The position numbers and the translations under genes were made by a program. Below the pieces are notes generated by a model. It was given only the letters and a program-made list of their open reading frames with translations. It was not told the origin of the DNA and ran no database searches. A stretch of DNA of 64,000 nucleotides from Deinococcus arboris (GTDB lineage Bacteria; Deinococcota; Deinococci; Deinococcales; Deinococcaceae): NCBI RefSeq assembly GCF_009755355.1, contig NZ_WQLB01000017.1:26607-90606 (forward strand), given 5' to 3'. Each line of letters starts with the position of its first letter. The stretch's first letter is position 1. Of the stretch, positions 1 through 10,439 are shown piece by piece.

Positions 1-206
1 ATCGCCACGCCGTAATTGCCCACATGCGGGTAGGTGATGGTCACGATCTGCCCGTTGTAAGACGGGTCGGTCATGATTTCCTGATACCCGGTCATGGAGG
101 TGTTAAACACCACCTCGCCCACGGTCTCGCCGCGGTGTCCAAAGGCGTAGCCGCGGTACACGGTGCCGTCTTCCAGGGCCAGGATGGCCCGCTCTTTTCT
201 AATCAT
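1..206 (-). CDS. carA: Carbamoyl-phosphate synthase small subunit, 5' part only
   Basis: N-terminal ~68 residues, starting [20 protein letters not shown] and continuing through [15 protein letters not shown] and [21 protein letters not shown]. These are the conserved start of CarA, the glutaminase subunit that feeds ammonia to CarB for carbamoyl phosphate (arginine and pyrimidine synthesis). The ATG at 206-204 follows a GGAGGA Shine-Dalgarno with 6-7 nt spacing. The gene runs off the left edge. It sits last in an arginine-gene series on this strand, while its partner carB lies alone at 13.9 kb on the other strand. Confidence 0.95.
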   Translation of the reverse strand, partial: MIRKERAILALEDGTVYRGYAFGHRGETVGEVVFNTSMTGYQEIMTDPSYNGQIVTITYPHVGNYGVA

Positions 207-284
207 GCGTGTGTCCTCCATTCGCGCCTCGCTGGACGCGTTTCATGGCTGGGCCAGCGCAGCACCGTGGTCCCCTGGCGGGGC

Positions 285-1952
285 TTACCAGCGGTAGCGC
301 ACGTTCGCCTTGCCGATGATGACATTCCCCGACACGCCGCGCTGTGAGGTCATGCCGTCAAAGCGGTTGATCACGTCGGCCGCCGCGTTCATGACCGGCG
401 CCAGAAACTCGTTGAGGTCCTCGTCTTGCAGGTCTTCGGGCAGGCTGCCCAGCAGGTCTTGGCCGGTCAGGGCCGGCAGGTCAGGGGTATAGCCAAAGGC
501 CGCCGAGGCGGTGGTGTCCAGGCCCGCCGCCCGGAAGGCCGCACTCTGGCCCAGGGTGGCTGGGGTCTCGTCCAGGGCCGCCTGCAGCGCCTCGTCACTG
601 AACGCCGTGATCAGGTAGCCGTCCCGGAAGCCGTAGACCATCTTCAGGCCGGCCAGCAGGGTGTCCACCTGTTCCATGCTCTGCATGGCGGCGCCCAGGC
701 CCACCATGCCCATGCCGCCCAGCGCGTCCATGTCCTCGCCGTCCATGACGCCCTTCATGGCACCGCCCAGCGTCTCTTTCAGGGTGGCCCGCACGCCCTG
801 AATGGCCGAGTTCACGCTGGCCGCGTACTCGGGCAGGTGGGCTTCGGCGGCCGCCTGGTCGGTGACGCGCTGGTAGGACACGCTGGCCGCCAGCGAGGCC
901 AGGGGGTCTTCCTGATTCAGGCTGGCCTTGGTCCCGCCGGCCAGGGTGACCTGCGCGCACTCGCCGCCCAGGTACGCCCCCGAACGTTCCAGGTGGCTGG
1001 CCAGCTGGCTGTCGGTCAGGAACCCAAAGGGCTCCAGGAGGTCAATGCGGGTCAGCCAGCGGCCCAGGTACGCGCCCGACTCGGGGGCGCAGGCGCTGGC
1101 TTGAACGGCTTCTACGTTGGCCGGAATGATGTCCTGCACGCCGAAGTCGGTGGTGGCGGTCAGGATGCGCCGCAGCGGGGCGTCCTTGCCGGCCGTGTTC
1201 ACCGCCTGCGCGGAGGTGGTGGTCAGGCCGCTGGCGGTGGTGGTCAGGCCCCCGGCCACCTGGCCCAGGGTGTCAATGGCGTCCACGACGGGCGAGAGCA
1301 GACGCGGCAAAAAGACCTGGGTCAGCGAGGAACGGATGACCTTGGCGGTGGCCGAGAAGTTGGCGTACAGCCCAAATTCATTGGTGCCCGCCGCGCGGCT
1401 GACTGCCGCGTAAGCCGCCGACGTGGCCAGCGTGGGCGCCGCCTTGCCGCTCAGGCGCCCCAGGTAGGACATCAGCAGGGCCTTGTTGGTCGACACGTAC
1501 ACCAGGCCGCCCGACTGCCCCGCGAACAGGTCGCCCTGGCGCGAGAAGGTGTAGTTGCCCACGCGCGCACCCGGCTTCTTGCTGCCCAGCATCTCGCGTG
1601 ACAGTTCACCGGCCCGCGCCACGGCCAGCAGCTCTGGGGTAAAGGTGTTGCGTTGTTCCTGCACGGCAAACACGCCCGCCACGCCCTCGCGGCCCAGGAA
1701 GTCGGTCAGGAGGGCCTGCACACCGTCCAGCATGGCGGCGGGGCTGTCTTCTTCGTCCAGCTGAACGGCGTCCAGCACGCGTGTCAGCACCCCGCCGAAG
1801 CGCTTCAGGGCGGGCGCAGCGTTTTTCGTTTCCAGCGTCAGCAGCGCGCCGGCGGGCAGCGAGGTCGCCAGCGGCTTCTGGGCGCTCTGGGCAGAGGCGG
1901 CCCCGGCCAGGCTGAGGGTCAGGAGGGACGCGGCAGTCAGGAAGCGTGTCAT
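285..1952 (-). CDS. Secreted protein of ~555 aa, DUF3352-like
   Basis: Begins MTRFLTAASLLTLSLAGAASA, a clear Sec signal peptide, followed by LPAGALLTLETKNAAPALKRFGG. The overall style (LLTLE, repeated SGxAYLG/TSAAYAAV segments, long Ala/Leu-rich stretches) resembles DUF3352 proteins, but this is recognition only. The start at 1952 is chosen because TAGGAT sits 7 nt upstream, a leaderless -10; a Met three codons earlier is inside that hexamer's transcript boundary. The role is unknown. It is likely exported to the envelope. It lies between the argA-like gene and carA, 78 nt before carA. Confidence 0.75.
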   Translation of the reverse strand: MTRFLTAASLLTLSLAGAASAQSAQKPLATSLPAGALLTLETKNAAPALKRFGGVLTRVLDAVQLDEEDSPAAMLDGVQALLTDFLGREGVAGVFAVQEQRNTFTPELLAVARAGELSREMLGSKKPGARVGNYTFSRQGDLFAGQSGGLVYVSTNKALLMSYLGRLSGKAAPTLATSAAYAAVSRAAGTNEFGLYANFSATAKVIRSSLTQVFLPRLLSPVVDAIDTLGQVAGGLTTTASGLTTTSAQAVNTAGKDAPLRRILTATTDFGVQDIIPANVEAVQASACAPESGAYLGRWLTRIDLLEPFGFLTDSQLASHLERSGAYLGGECAQVTLAGGTKASLNQEDPLASLAASVSYQRVTDQAAAEAHLPEYAASVNSAIQGVRATLKETLGGAMKGVMDGEDMDALGGMGMVGLGAAMQSMEQVDTLLAGLKMVYGFRDGYLITAFSDEALQAALDETPATLGQSAAFRAAGLDTTASAAFGYTPDLPALTGQDLLGSLPEDLQDEDLNEFLAPVMNAAADVINRFDGMTSQRGVSGNVIIGKANVRYRW

Positions 1953-2002
1953 CCCCTGCATCCTATCCGCCCGGTCAGCCACTAGGGGCCGAAGATGCCG
2001 CT

Positions 2003-2530
2003 TCATGTCAGGGTCCTGAACATGGCGATTTCGTTGCAGTTCTCGAAGAACGCGCAGCGCTGGCATTCGCTCCAGACCTTGGGGTGGAGGTTGGTCTTGT
2101 CAATTCGGACAAAGCCGCATTTCTCGAAAAAGCCCTGCTGGTAGGTCCAGGCAAACAGCGCGGGCAGGTCAATCGCGCGGGCCTCGGCCTCGCAGGCTTC
2201 TACCAGTTGCTTGCCCAGGCCCCGCCCCTGCATGTGGGGGTGAATGGCCAGGCCGCGCACCTCGGCCAGGTCTGGGGCCAGAAGATGCAGCCCGCAGACC
2301 CCGGCCAGCCCCCCCGGCTTGTCCTCATGCGGCGCCGCCATCACCAGGTGGAAGTCCCGAATCGTCTCGGCCAGCAGCGCGCGCGAGCGCACCAGCATCA
2401 GCCCCCGCGCGGCCCAGTACCCGATCAGTTCGTGAATGGCCTCAATGTCCGAGAGCTTGGCTTTGCGCGTTGACAGTGGCGCTTCCGGATGCAGGTCCGG
2501 AACGGCGATGGAATCGAGGGCGAGGGTCAT
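2003..2530 (-). CDS. argA: Short N-acetylglutamate synthase-type GNAT acetyltransferase
   Basis: A 175-residue single-domain GNAT with the acetyl-CoA loop at EVRGLAIHPHMQGRGLGKQL and a C-terminal tail KVWSECQRCAFFENCNEIAM. That Cys-rich tail is typical of the short NAGS proteins (mycobacterial ArgA type), which catalyse the first step of arginine synthesis, glutamate plus acetyl-CoA. Its position in a run with argG, argH and carA supports this over a generic GNAT. The ATG is preceded by GAGGG. It could still acetylate another amino acid. The symbol is given by context plus motif. Confidence 0.75.
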   Translation of the reverse strand: MTLALDSIAVPDLHPEAPLSTRKAKLSDIEAIHELIGYWAARGLMLVRSRALLAETIRDFHLVMAAPHEDKPGGLAGVCGLHLLAPDLAEVRGLAIHPHMQGRGLGKQLVEACEAEARAIDLPALFAWTYQQGFFEKCGFVRIDKTNLHPKVWSECQRCAFFENCNEIAMFRTLT

Positions 2531-2594
2531 GGGGTGCCCTCAGGAGGTAGGCGGGACGCGGGCCCGGCCTTCGCCGCACCCCACGCTGCTGTGC

Positions 2595-3044
2595 TTAGCC
2601 CAGCGTGCGCATCCAGGTGGTGCCGCCGGGGCGCTCGCCGCGCGCGCGGTAGGCCTGAATCTGGGGCGCGTCGGGCAGGTCGCCCATCACGACGGCCAGC
2701 GGCACCTGTTGAAAGCCAAAGTTGCTCCAGTCGCCGCTCTTGGAAAACAGGTAAACCGTGCGGTCGCCGCGGCCCTGGGCGTACTCCAGGGCGCTCATGA
2801 CCAGCCGCCGGCCCAGGCCGCCGCCCCGCACATCGGGCAAGACGGCCGCTCCGCGCAGTAGCGAGGCCCCGTCGCCGTGCTCCAGGCCGATGGCGCCCAC
2901 CGGCTGGCCGCCGCGTTCCATCACCCAGTAGGTCGTGCCTTCGGCCAGCGCGGCGTCGGTGTCCAGGCCCGCATCGTGGAACACGCGGGTCACAGTGTCT
3001 TTGTCGGTGGGGCTGGCCAGGCGAATCTGCACAGAATCGGTCAT
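2595..3044 (-). CDS. GNAT family N-acetyltransferase
   Basis: 149 residues. The acetyl-CoA-binding signature is LPDVRGGGLGRRLV, preceded by GAIGLEHGDGASLLRGAAV and followed by TVYLFSKSGDWSNFGF. The layout resembles ArsN2-like acetyltransferases, but the substrate is unknown. A strong AAGGAG lies 7 nt before the ATG. The downstream neighbour on the same strand is the argA-like gene. The upstream gene (3159-3659) is a close paralogue with the same IGLEHGxGxSLxR block, so the pair probably arose by tandem duplication. Confidence 0.85.
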   Translation of the reverse strand: MTDSVQIRLASPTDKDTVTRVFHDAGLDTDAALAEGTTYWVMERGGQPVGAIGLEHGDGASLLRGAAVLPDVRGGGLGRRLVMSALEYAQGRGDRTVYLFSKSGDWSNFGFQQVPLAVVMGDLPDAPQIQAYRARGERPGGTTWMRTLG

Positions 3045-3158
3045 GGAAGACTCCTTGAAATGGCAGGGGGCGTGGGGTCACGGTGACCACCAGTCGGGAC
3101 AGGTTGTGCGTGGCGGCAGCATAGCGCAAGAGCCCCTGGAAGCGGTGCCGGTCTGGCT

Positions 3159-3659
3159 TCACCCCCTCTCCCCTCCCCCGCGCTGGCCCTCCTGGGGCTG
3201 CACATCCAGCCGCCAGGCCTGCTCATCGGCAATCCAGCCGCGCGTTAGGCCGCTGTGTACCTGGGGCGCGTCCGGCAGCGCCGCGCTGATTTCGGCCGCC
3301 GTCACCGGCACGAAGCCAAAGCGGCGCCAGTAATCGCCCGCTTCCTCGCTAAACAGGTACACGCTGCGGTCGCCGCGCAGGGTGGCGTGGGTCAGGGCAC
3401 TGCGCACCAGCGCGCGGCCCAACCCCTGCGAGCGGGCGTCCGGCAGGACAGCGGTGGACCGGACCAGGGACACGCCTTCGCCGTGTTCCAGACCAATACA
3501 GCCGCCGGGCACGCCGTCCAGCTCGGCAATCCAGTAGGTGCTGCCTTGCGGGGTCACGCTGGCTGTGTGAAGGCCGCAGCGCGCAAGCAGGTCGAGAATG
3601 GTGGAAAAGTCTTCGGGCTGCGCCTGGCGCAGTTTGACGTGCATGTCAGTTAAGGTCAT
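3159..3659 (-). CDS. GNAT family N-acetyltransferase, paralogue of its neighbour
   Basis: 166 residues with CIGLEHGEGVSLVRSTAVLPDARSQGLGRALV-type GNAT motif A (written here in shortened form: LPDARSQGLGRALV) and SVYLFSEEAGDYWRRFGF. It closely parallels 2595-3044 and differs mainly by a longer, charged C-terminal tail rich in Gly/Arg/Glu. The start at 3659 has GGAG 8 nt upstream; an alternative start is Met6. The substrate is unknown. It belongs to the run of acetyltransferases interleaved with the arginine genes. Confidence 0.82.
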   Translation of the reverse strand: MTLTDMHVKLRQAQPEDFSTILDLLARCGLHTASVTPQGSTYWIAELDGVPGGCIGLEHGEGVSLVRSTAVLPDARSQGLGRALVRSALTHATLRGDRSVYLFSEEAGDYWRRFGFVPVTAAEISAALPDAPQVHSGLTRGWIADEQAWRLDVQPQEGQRGGGERG

Positions 3660-3711
3660 GAAGGGCTCCGGGAAAAGGCAGGGGGCGAGTGACGGCGAAC
3701 AGGACCGGCGG

Positions 3712-4188
3712 TCATCGTCGTCGCGTCTGGTCCGCCCGGGCCGCCGCTTTCAGGAAGGAGCGCACCCCCGCCCCCGCCGACGCGTCCGTGGCCCAGCGCG
3801 GAATCACATGCAGGTGAACGTGGGGAATGTGCTGCCCGCCGACCGGGAAGACGTTCCAGCCCACGGTGTACCCGTCCGGCTGCACTGTGGCGTCCAGATA
3901 CGCCCGGACCTCAGCCAGCAGAGCGTGGGTGGCGGCGGCTTCCTCTGGTGTGAGGTCAAACACCGTCTCACAGGGCCGCCGGGGGACGATCAGGCCCGAA
4001 AACGGCAGCCCCTCGGCGTAGCGCGCGTCCTGGGTATAGACGCACAGCTCGTTCTCCAGCAGCACCTCGCCCCCGGCAAATTCGGCGCGTGTGGCCAGCG
4101 GATTCTGATGCGGCGCGGCCAGATGCGCGGCCCACTCCTGCTGCCGCGCCGCCAGCAGGGTGCCGTCCAGGGTCACGGTCACGTCCAT
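3712..4188 (-). CDS. HIT family nucleotide hydrolase/transferase
   Basis: 158 residues starting MDVTVTLDGTLL. The active-site triad motif is HIPHVHLHVIPRW near residues 125-137 (H-x-H-x-H-x-x family signature), preceded by GWNVFPVGGQ. HIT proteins hydrolyse or transfer nucleotidyl groups from dinucleotides or AMP-conjugates. The chosen ATG at 4188 lies 4 nt after the argH stop, so the gene is translationally coupled to argH. An upstream in-frame start would overlap argH heavily and gives no family sequence. Confidence 0.85.
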   Translation of the reverse strand: MDVTVTLDGTLLAARQQEWAAHLAAPHQNPLATRAEFAGGEVLLENELCVYTQDARYAEGLPFSGLIVPRRPCETVFDLTPEEAAATHALLAEVRAYLDATVQPDGYTVGWNVFPVGGQHIPHVHLHVIPRWATDASAGAGVRSFLKAAARADQTRRR

Positions 4189-4192
4189 GCCT

Positions 4193-5969
<1,777 letters not shown>

Positions 5970-5977
<8 letters not shown>

Positions 5978-6437
5978 CAGCTAGCTCCTTCACCAGCACC
6001 ACGGGCGGCGGGCTGGCCGGGTGAGCGTGGGCGTACCGCTCATCCACCGACCTGTAGCCCAACCTCTCGTAAAACGGCAGCACCTCCAGGTTGTACTGGC
6101 TGACGGCCAGCAGCACCCGTTCGTAGCCGCCTATCCGGGCGGCGTGTTCGACCTCACGCACGAGGCGGCGCCCCACGCCCTGCCCGCGTGACCCTGGGCG
6201 GGTCGCCAGTTTGTTCAGGGTCAGGGTGGCCTCGCCGTCGGGGCGGTAGCCCACACACCCCAGCACCTCTTCACCCTCGCCGTAAGCTAGAAACCCCCCA
6301 GCGCCCGGCGAGAACAGTGACCGCTCCAGGTCTGCAGGGGTGGTGCGGTTCCAGCTGCTGCGGGGGTCCATCCCGGCGGCCATCATGACGGCGTGAAAGG
6401 CAGGGATGTCGCTGGGACCGACAGGCCGCACACTCAC
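5970..6437 (-). CDS. GNAT family N-acetyltransferase
   Basis: 155 residues with LATRPGSRGQGVGRRLV (motif A), LAVSQYNLEVLPFYERLGYR (motif B) and the N-terminal VRPVGPSDIPAFHAVM typical of GNATs. The GTG start at 6437 overlaps the upstream GNAT stop as GTGA. Its last codons (KELADV, using CTA and GCT) run into the low-GC segment that begins argH, so its original C-terminus may have been altered when that segment arrived. The substrate is unknown. Confidence 0.85.
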
Positions 6438-6919
6438 AGCGCGTCTCCCAGTGTCAGGCGCAGTTCGGGATGGGCCACCTCGGCGAAGCCCAAACGCTCA
6501 TAGATGGCGCGGCCCTGAGCTGACGCGTGCAGCGACACACTTCTCAGGCCCCGCGCCTGCACTTCGGCCAGCACAGCGCGCATCAGGGCCTCAGCCAACC
6601 CCTGACGGCGCCGCTGGGGGGCCACGTAGACATTCAGCACGTAGGCCCGCACGGTGGCTGGCTCATCTGTGGTCGGCGCCTTGGGATGAAACATCAGCCC
6701 CGCGCTGCCCAGCGGTCTACCCGTCTCCTCGGCCACAAAGCCCACGTAGTCACCCGACGCCAGCACGCCGCGCAGCCAGCCGGTCCACAGGTCCACCTGG
6801 GCCTGCGCTTCCTCAGGCGTCAGGTCGCCCATGTCGGTAAACATCTGGGCGCGGTGAGCGGCAATCACCGGGGCGTCGTCCGGTACAGCGCGCCGGAGAG
6901 AAGAAACAGGCTGCGCCAC
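6434..6919 (-). CDS. GNAT family N-acetyltransferase
   Basis: 161 residues. YVLNVYVAPQRRRQGLAEAL is the acetyl-CoA-binding motif and ASAQGRAIYERLGF is motif B; RRAVPDDAPVI is the usual GNAT N-terminus. The GTG start lies 3 nt after the argG stop and its own stop overlaps the next GNAT start, so argG and both GNATs form one transcription unit. Five single-domain GNATs occur in this arginine cluster. Only the argA-like one has a predicted substrate. Confidence 0.85.
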   Translation of the reverse strand: MAQPVSSLRRAVPDDAPVIAAHRAQMFTDMGDLTPEEAQAQVDLWTGWLRGVLASGDYVGFVAEETGRPLGSAGLMFHPKAPTTDEPATVRAYVLNVYVAPQRRRQGLAEALMRAVLAEVQARGLRSVSLHASAQGRAIYERLGFAEVAHPELRLTLGDAL

Positions 6920-6922
6920 CCC

Positions 6923-8164
6923 TTACACCTGCGCGGATTCCTGCTCTGGCTGCTCGGCCTTGGCGGCCACACGGGCCTGCACCCGCATCCTCAGGGCGTT
7001 CAGCTTGATGAATGCACCGGCGTCGTGCTGGTTGTAGTCGCCGCCCGCTTCAAACGAAACCAGATCCTTGTCGTACAGACTCTGCGGCGCCTTGCGACCC
7101 ACGACGGTGCAGTTGCCCTTGTACAGCTTCAGGCGCGCGGTGCCGGTGACGCTGGCGGCAACGTGGTCAAAGTACACCTGCAGGGCCTCGCGCTCGGGGG
7201 CAAACCAGAAGCCGTTGTAGACCAGTTCGGCGTACTTGGGGCTCAGCTGATCGCGCTGGTGCAGCACCTCGCGGTCCAGGGTCAGGCTTTCCACGGCGCG
7301 GCGGGCGTGGTACAGCAGCGTGCCGCCGGGCGTTTCATACACGCCACGCGACTTCATGCCCACAAAGCGGTTTTCCACGAGGTCCAGGCGGCCCACGCCG
7401 TGCTTGCCCCCCAGTTCGTTGGCCTTGGCCAGCAGGGCGGCGGGTGACAGCGCCTCACTGTTGATGCTGACGGGATTGCCCGCTTCAAACGTTACTTCCA
7501 CGTATTCGGGCTCGTCGGGGGCCTGCTGAGGGTCGGCCGTCAGCTTAAACATATGCGCGGGCGGCTCGGCCCAGGGGTCTTCCAGAATGCCGCCTTCATA
7601 GGAAATATGCAGGAGGTTGGCGTCGGTGGACCAGGGGTCTTTCTTGGTGGTGGGGACCGGAATGCCGTGCTCATGGGCAAAGGCTTCCAGGTCAGCGCGC
7701 CCCTGGAAAGTCCAGTCGCGCCAGGGCGCTACCGTCACGATGTCAGGCTGCAGGGCGTAGGCCGTCATCTCAAAACGCACCTGATCATTGCCCTTGCCGG
7801 TGGCCCCGTGCGAGACGGCCACAGCGCCTTCTTTCTGCGCAATCTCGACCATCTTCTTGGCGATTAGTGGGCGGGCAATCGAGGTGCCCAGCAGGTAAAA
7901 CCCCTCGTACAGCGCCGAGGTGCGGAACATAGGAAACACGTAGTCGCGCACGAACTCTTCACGCAGGTCCAATGCGTAGGCCGCCACGGCGCCCGTATTC
8001 AGCGCCTTGACGCGGGCTTCTTCGACCTCATCGCCCTGGCCTAGATCGGCGGTAAAGGCCACCACATCGTAGTTCCGCTCAGTCTGGAGCCACTTGAGGA
8101 TGATGCTGGTGTCCAGGCCGCCGCTGTAAGCCAGCACGATTTTCTGCCGCTGCTCGTTTGCCAT
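6923..8164 (-). CDS. argG: Argininosuccinate synthase
   Basis: 413 residues starting [20 protein letters not shown], the PP-loop (SGGLDTS) of ArgG, which joins citrulline and aspartate using ATP. Further family blocks seen are [36 protein letters not shown] and [12 protein letters not shown]. The length is typical. It is the first gene of the arginine cluster. An AGGAG lies ~12 nt upstream of the chosen ATG. A ~490-bp upstream gap contains palindromic operator-like sites (8294-8319). The C-terminus is acidic/Gln-rich and dispensable-looking. Confidence 0.97.
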   Translation of the reverse strand: MANEQRQKIVLAYSGGLDTSIILKWLQTERNYDVVAFTADLGQGDEVEEARVKALNTGAVAAYALDLREEFVRDYVFPMFRTSALYEGFYLLGTSIARPLIAKKMVEIAQKEGAVAVSHGATGKGNDQVRFEMTAYALQPDIVTVAPWRDWTFQGRADLEAFAHEHGIPVPTTKKDPWSTDANLLHISYEGGILEDPWAEPPAHMFKLTADPQQAPDEPEYVEVTFEAGNPVSINSEALSPAALLAKANELGGKHGVGRLDLVENRFVGMKSRGVYETPGGTLLYHARRAVESLTLDREVLHQRDQLSPKYAELVYNGFWFAPEREALQVYFDHVAASVTGTARLKLYKGNCTVVGRKAPQSLYDKDLVSFEAGGDYNQHDAGAFIKLNALRMRVQARVAAKAEQPEQESAQV

Positions 8165-8293
8165 AGGGGAATTGTCTCCTGTGTGTGTGAAGGTCATGCA
8201 AGGTGGCCCGGCACGCACGCGCCGCCCGACTTCTCTGCGGAAGTCAGGCGGTCGGTTAGCGTCGGGAGGTCAGGGTCTGCATCTATGTATGGT

Positions 8294-8319
8294 TATGCGT
8301 TAAATCCGCATAGCTATGC
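8294..8319. promoter_or_regulatory. Operator-like palindromes upstream of argG
   Basis: TATGCG (8294-8299) and CGCATA (8307-8312) form an inverted repeat with a 7-nt spacer, overlapping a perfect 12-bp palindrome GCATAGCTATGC (8308-8319). Related TATG words occur just to the left (TATGTATGG). Arginine genes are commonly controlled by ArgR boxes built from AT-rich CAT/ATG palindromes, so an ArgR-type operator is the natural reading. No argR gene is visible in the window. Confidence 0.5.
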
Positions 8320-8610
8320 ACAGAGCGTATCAAGGGTGCCCGAGGGGGTCAAGCGGGCTGTCCAGCAGCAGGCGCCTTAAAGGCAGGGCAGCTCTGTCTT
8401 GCTGGGGCTTCGGGAGCGGGTGGTACGAAATAGTCCAGACGCCTCGGCCCGTCGTCAGGCCGCTCTGTGGCCGCCAGTCAGGGCGCACTGCACGTCTAGG
8501 TGCATCCCCATCCTGGCTTTGTCACCCATCCCAACAACAGAAAAATCCTCTTCCGGTGGCATACGCCGCAAGAAGAAGAGTCAGCAGAGATGATGAATTC
8601 TTTCAACGGA

Positions 8611-8645
8611 GCGGGACGGGACCACCACACATGGTCCCGTCCCGC
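8611..8645 (-). terminator. 14-bp hairpin downstream of the barrel protein gene
   Basis: GCGGGACGGGACCA (8611-8624) pairs perfectly with TGGTCCCGTCCCGC (8632-8645) around a 7-nt loop, 12 bp after the stop of 8657-9133. There is no long T-run, but the stem is very stable and correctly placed for termination on the minus strand. Confidence 0.7.
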
Positions 8646-8656
8646 AGTCCCTGCCC

Positions 8657-9133
8657 TTAGGGCAGGCGGTAGTTCAGGCCAATGCGAGCGGTGCCGCCAA
8701 AGCCGACGGCGCTGCTGCTGACGCCGCCAACGTACACGGCGGGGCCCAGGTCACCTTCCACGAAGACGCTGAGAGGGTCGGTCACGTTGTAGCGCAGGCC
8801 CAGCGTGCCGTGGGGGTACAGCACGATGCCGCCGCCCGTGCCGAGGTACAGGCCGGCGCCCAGACCAAAGCCGTAGTAGGGGCTCAGGCCGCCCAGGCTG
8901 GCGTCACTGGGACCAAAGTCGGCCAGGTAGTCCACGCTGCCGCCCACCGAGAGCCGGTTGAAGTTAAAGCCGGTGGCGGTCAGGTTCAGGCCGTAGCGAA
9001 TGGCCGAAGACGGCGTGAGGTCGTTTTGCAGGTGCAGCGAGGCGCCCGAGCCCACCGAGCCGCCCACAGAGGTTGCGGCGGCGGCAGTTGAAACAGCGGT
9101 CAGGGCGAGCAGGCCAAGCAGGGTCTTCTTCAT
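8657..9133 (-). CDS. Secreted beta-barrel-like outer membrane protein
   Basis: 158 residues with a signal peptide (MKKTLLGLLALTAVSTAAAA), then a Gly-rich alternating pattern (SVGGSVGSGASLHL, YYGFGLGAGLYLG, GTLGLRYNVTD, FGGTARIGLNYRLP) ending in an aromatic/proline tail. This is typical of small outer-membrane barrels of the OmpA-barrel type. The start at 9133 is chosen because TATGCT (9141-9146) lies 7 nt upstream, giving a leaderless transcript. It is not part of an operon. The exact role is unknown. Confidence 0.8.
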   Translation of the reverse strand: MKKTLLGLLALTAVSTAAAATSVGGSVGSGASLHLQNDLTPSSAIRYGLNLTATGFNFNRLSVGGSVDYLADFGPSDASLGGLSPYYGFGLGAGLYLGTGGGIVLYPHGTLGLRYNVTDPLSVFVEGDLGPAVYVGGVSSSAVGFGGTARIGLNYRLP

Positions 9134-9140
9134 GACCCGC

Positions 9141-9146
9141 AGCATA
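9141..9146 (-). promoter_or_regulatory. Leaderless -10 of the barrel gene
   Basis: TATGCT on the minus strand, 7 nt before the ATG at 9133, with a CTGACA -35-like hexamer about 15 bp further upstream. This is a representative of the TANNNT-N5-9-start arrangement seen throughout the window. Confidence 0.6.
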
Positions 9147-9318
9147 GGAGGTGCGGGGAATTGTCAGCCAGTCCACGGTGATGACCAAACTTGCACGGAA
9201 CGTTCATGAAGTGTTTAAGCTCCCAGCGCTGCGCCGCCTCAGCTGCCCAGCGTTAGGCCGCTCATTTACTTCACCAGAGGTGAGGGTGCTGTCAGGTGCG
9301 GGCCGCTAGATTCACCCC

Positions 9319-9357
9319 ATGCGTGCCCACTGTCAGCTTGCTCGGGTGGCCGCGTGA
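9319..9357 (+). CDS. 12-codon leaderless mini-ORF overlapping the diguanylate cyclase start
   Basis: ATG at 9319 lies 6 nt after TAGATT (9307-9312), the leaderless -10 arrangement of this genome. It encodes MRAHCQLARVAA and stops at TGA 9355-9357, overlapping the GTG start of the downstream cyclase as GTGA. The cyclase has no Shine-Dalgarno of its own, so translation of the mini-ORF probably delivers ribosomes to it by coupling. The peptide itself may have no function. Confidence 0.5.
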   Translation: MRAHCQLARVAA

Positions 9358-10439
9358 CCCGCCCGCTTCGCCACTACCAGCGCCTCCTGGCGCCGCCCGA
9401 ACCCGACACCGCCGAGTTTGCCTACCGGCGCGGCGGCCTGCTGACGCTGCTGGCCTGCGGCATCTTCGTCAGTGCGTTCACGCTGCTGGTGCAGACAGGG
9501 CCAGATTTCAGCACGGCGGACCGCCTGGGCCTGGCTGTCATCATCGTCAAGGACGTGGCGCTGACGCTCTGGCTGTGGCGGCGCCCCCGTCATTTTCTGG
9601 CGATTGGCCTGACCGAATTGCTGCTTCAGGTCGTTGCCTCGGTGGTGCGGCTGTACCTGACCCTGCACAGCCCGCCCACCTTCAACGGCCTGGGCGGCTA
9701 CGCCCCCTGGACGACCGTGACCTATCTGGCTGCCTTTCTGGTGCTGCCCACCCGCCCGGCTCTGGGCGTCAGCCTGGCGCAGTTCGGCGGCCTGCTATTG
9801 GTGGGCTTGGGCTTCATGCTCAGCCCGCGCAGCGACCCAGCGATGAAAGCGGCGCTGGGCAACACGCTGCTGCAAACGGCGCTGGTCCACGCCACCTTCA
9901 TCGCCTTTTTAACGCTGCAACAGCGGCTGCTTCAGCACTATGTACAGGCGCTGGTGGGCGCCCGCCACGAGGCCACCCTGGCGGGGCAGGACGCCCTGAC
10001 TGGCCTGCCCAACCGGCGGCAACTGAATCTGTGGCTGCGCGCGCCGCAACCGCCCCTCCTGAGCGTGGTCCTGTTTGACCTGGACCATTTCAAGCGGGTG
10101 AATGACACTTACGGCCACAGCGTCGGGGACGAGACCCTGCAACATGTGGCGCGGGTGCTGCGGCGCACAGTGCGCCAGCATGACCGCGCTGGTCGCTGGG
10201 GCGGCGAAGAATTTCTGATTCTGGTGGCGGGCAGTGCCCAGGACGCCGCGCTGGTGGCCGACCGGGTGCAGGGGGCTCTGCGCGCCGCGCCCTACGATCC
10301 GGTGGGCACGGTGACCATCAGCTGCGGGGTGGCGCAGGCCGCGCCCGGCGAGACCGCCGATACCGTCCTGCGCCGCGCCGATGAGGCCTTGTACCGTGCC
10401 AAACGGGCGGGCCGCGATACGGTGTCTGTGGCAGCCTGA
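9354..10439 (+). CDS. Membrane diguanylate cyclase (GGDEF)
   Basis: 361 residues. Residues ~25-200 hold about six hydrophobic segments (sensor/membrane part), followed by a GGDEF domain with VVLFDLDHFKRVNDTYGH and active site GRWGGEEF. An RQHD four-residue motif five residues before the GGEEF looks like a c-di-GMP inhibitory I-site. It should make c-di-GMP at the inner membrane. The GTG start is fixed by the GTGA overlap with the upstream mini-ORF. A monocistronic unit is likely. Confidence 0.92.
   Translation: MTRPLRHYQRLLAPPEPDTAEFAYRRGGLLTLLACGIFVSAFTLLVQTGPDFSTADRLGLAVIIVKDVALTLWLWRRPRHFLAIGLTELLLQVVASVVRLYLTLHSPPTFNGLGGYAPWTTVTYLAAFLVLPTRPALGVSLAQFGGLLLVGLGFMLSPRSDPAMKAALGNTLLQTALVHATFIAFLTLQQRLLQHYVQALVGARHEATLAGQDALTGLPNRRQLNLWLRAPQPPLLSVVLFDLDHFKRVNDTYGHSVGDETLQHVARVLRRTVRQHDRAGRWGGEEFLILVAGSAQDAALVADRVQGALRAAPYDPVGTVTISCGVAQAAPGETADTVLRRADEALYRAKRAGRDTVSVAA

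Larger units (their letters stand above)
8165..8656. other. Intergenic region upstream of argG
   Basis: No gene was found in these ~490 bp. The part near 8281-8330 is locally AT-rich and holds the palindromes described separately. The right end holds the strong hairpin at 8611-8645. The rest shows no coding-like composition or recognisable RNA. Confidence 0.6.

Noticed and set aside
9359..9668. Open frame on the minus strand inside the cyclase gene, and other small frames inside real genes
   Set aside because: They have no supporting motif, start signal or conservation, and the sense gene is fully explained.
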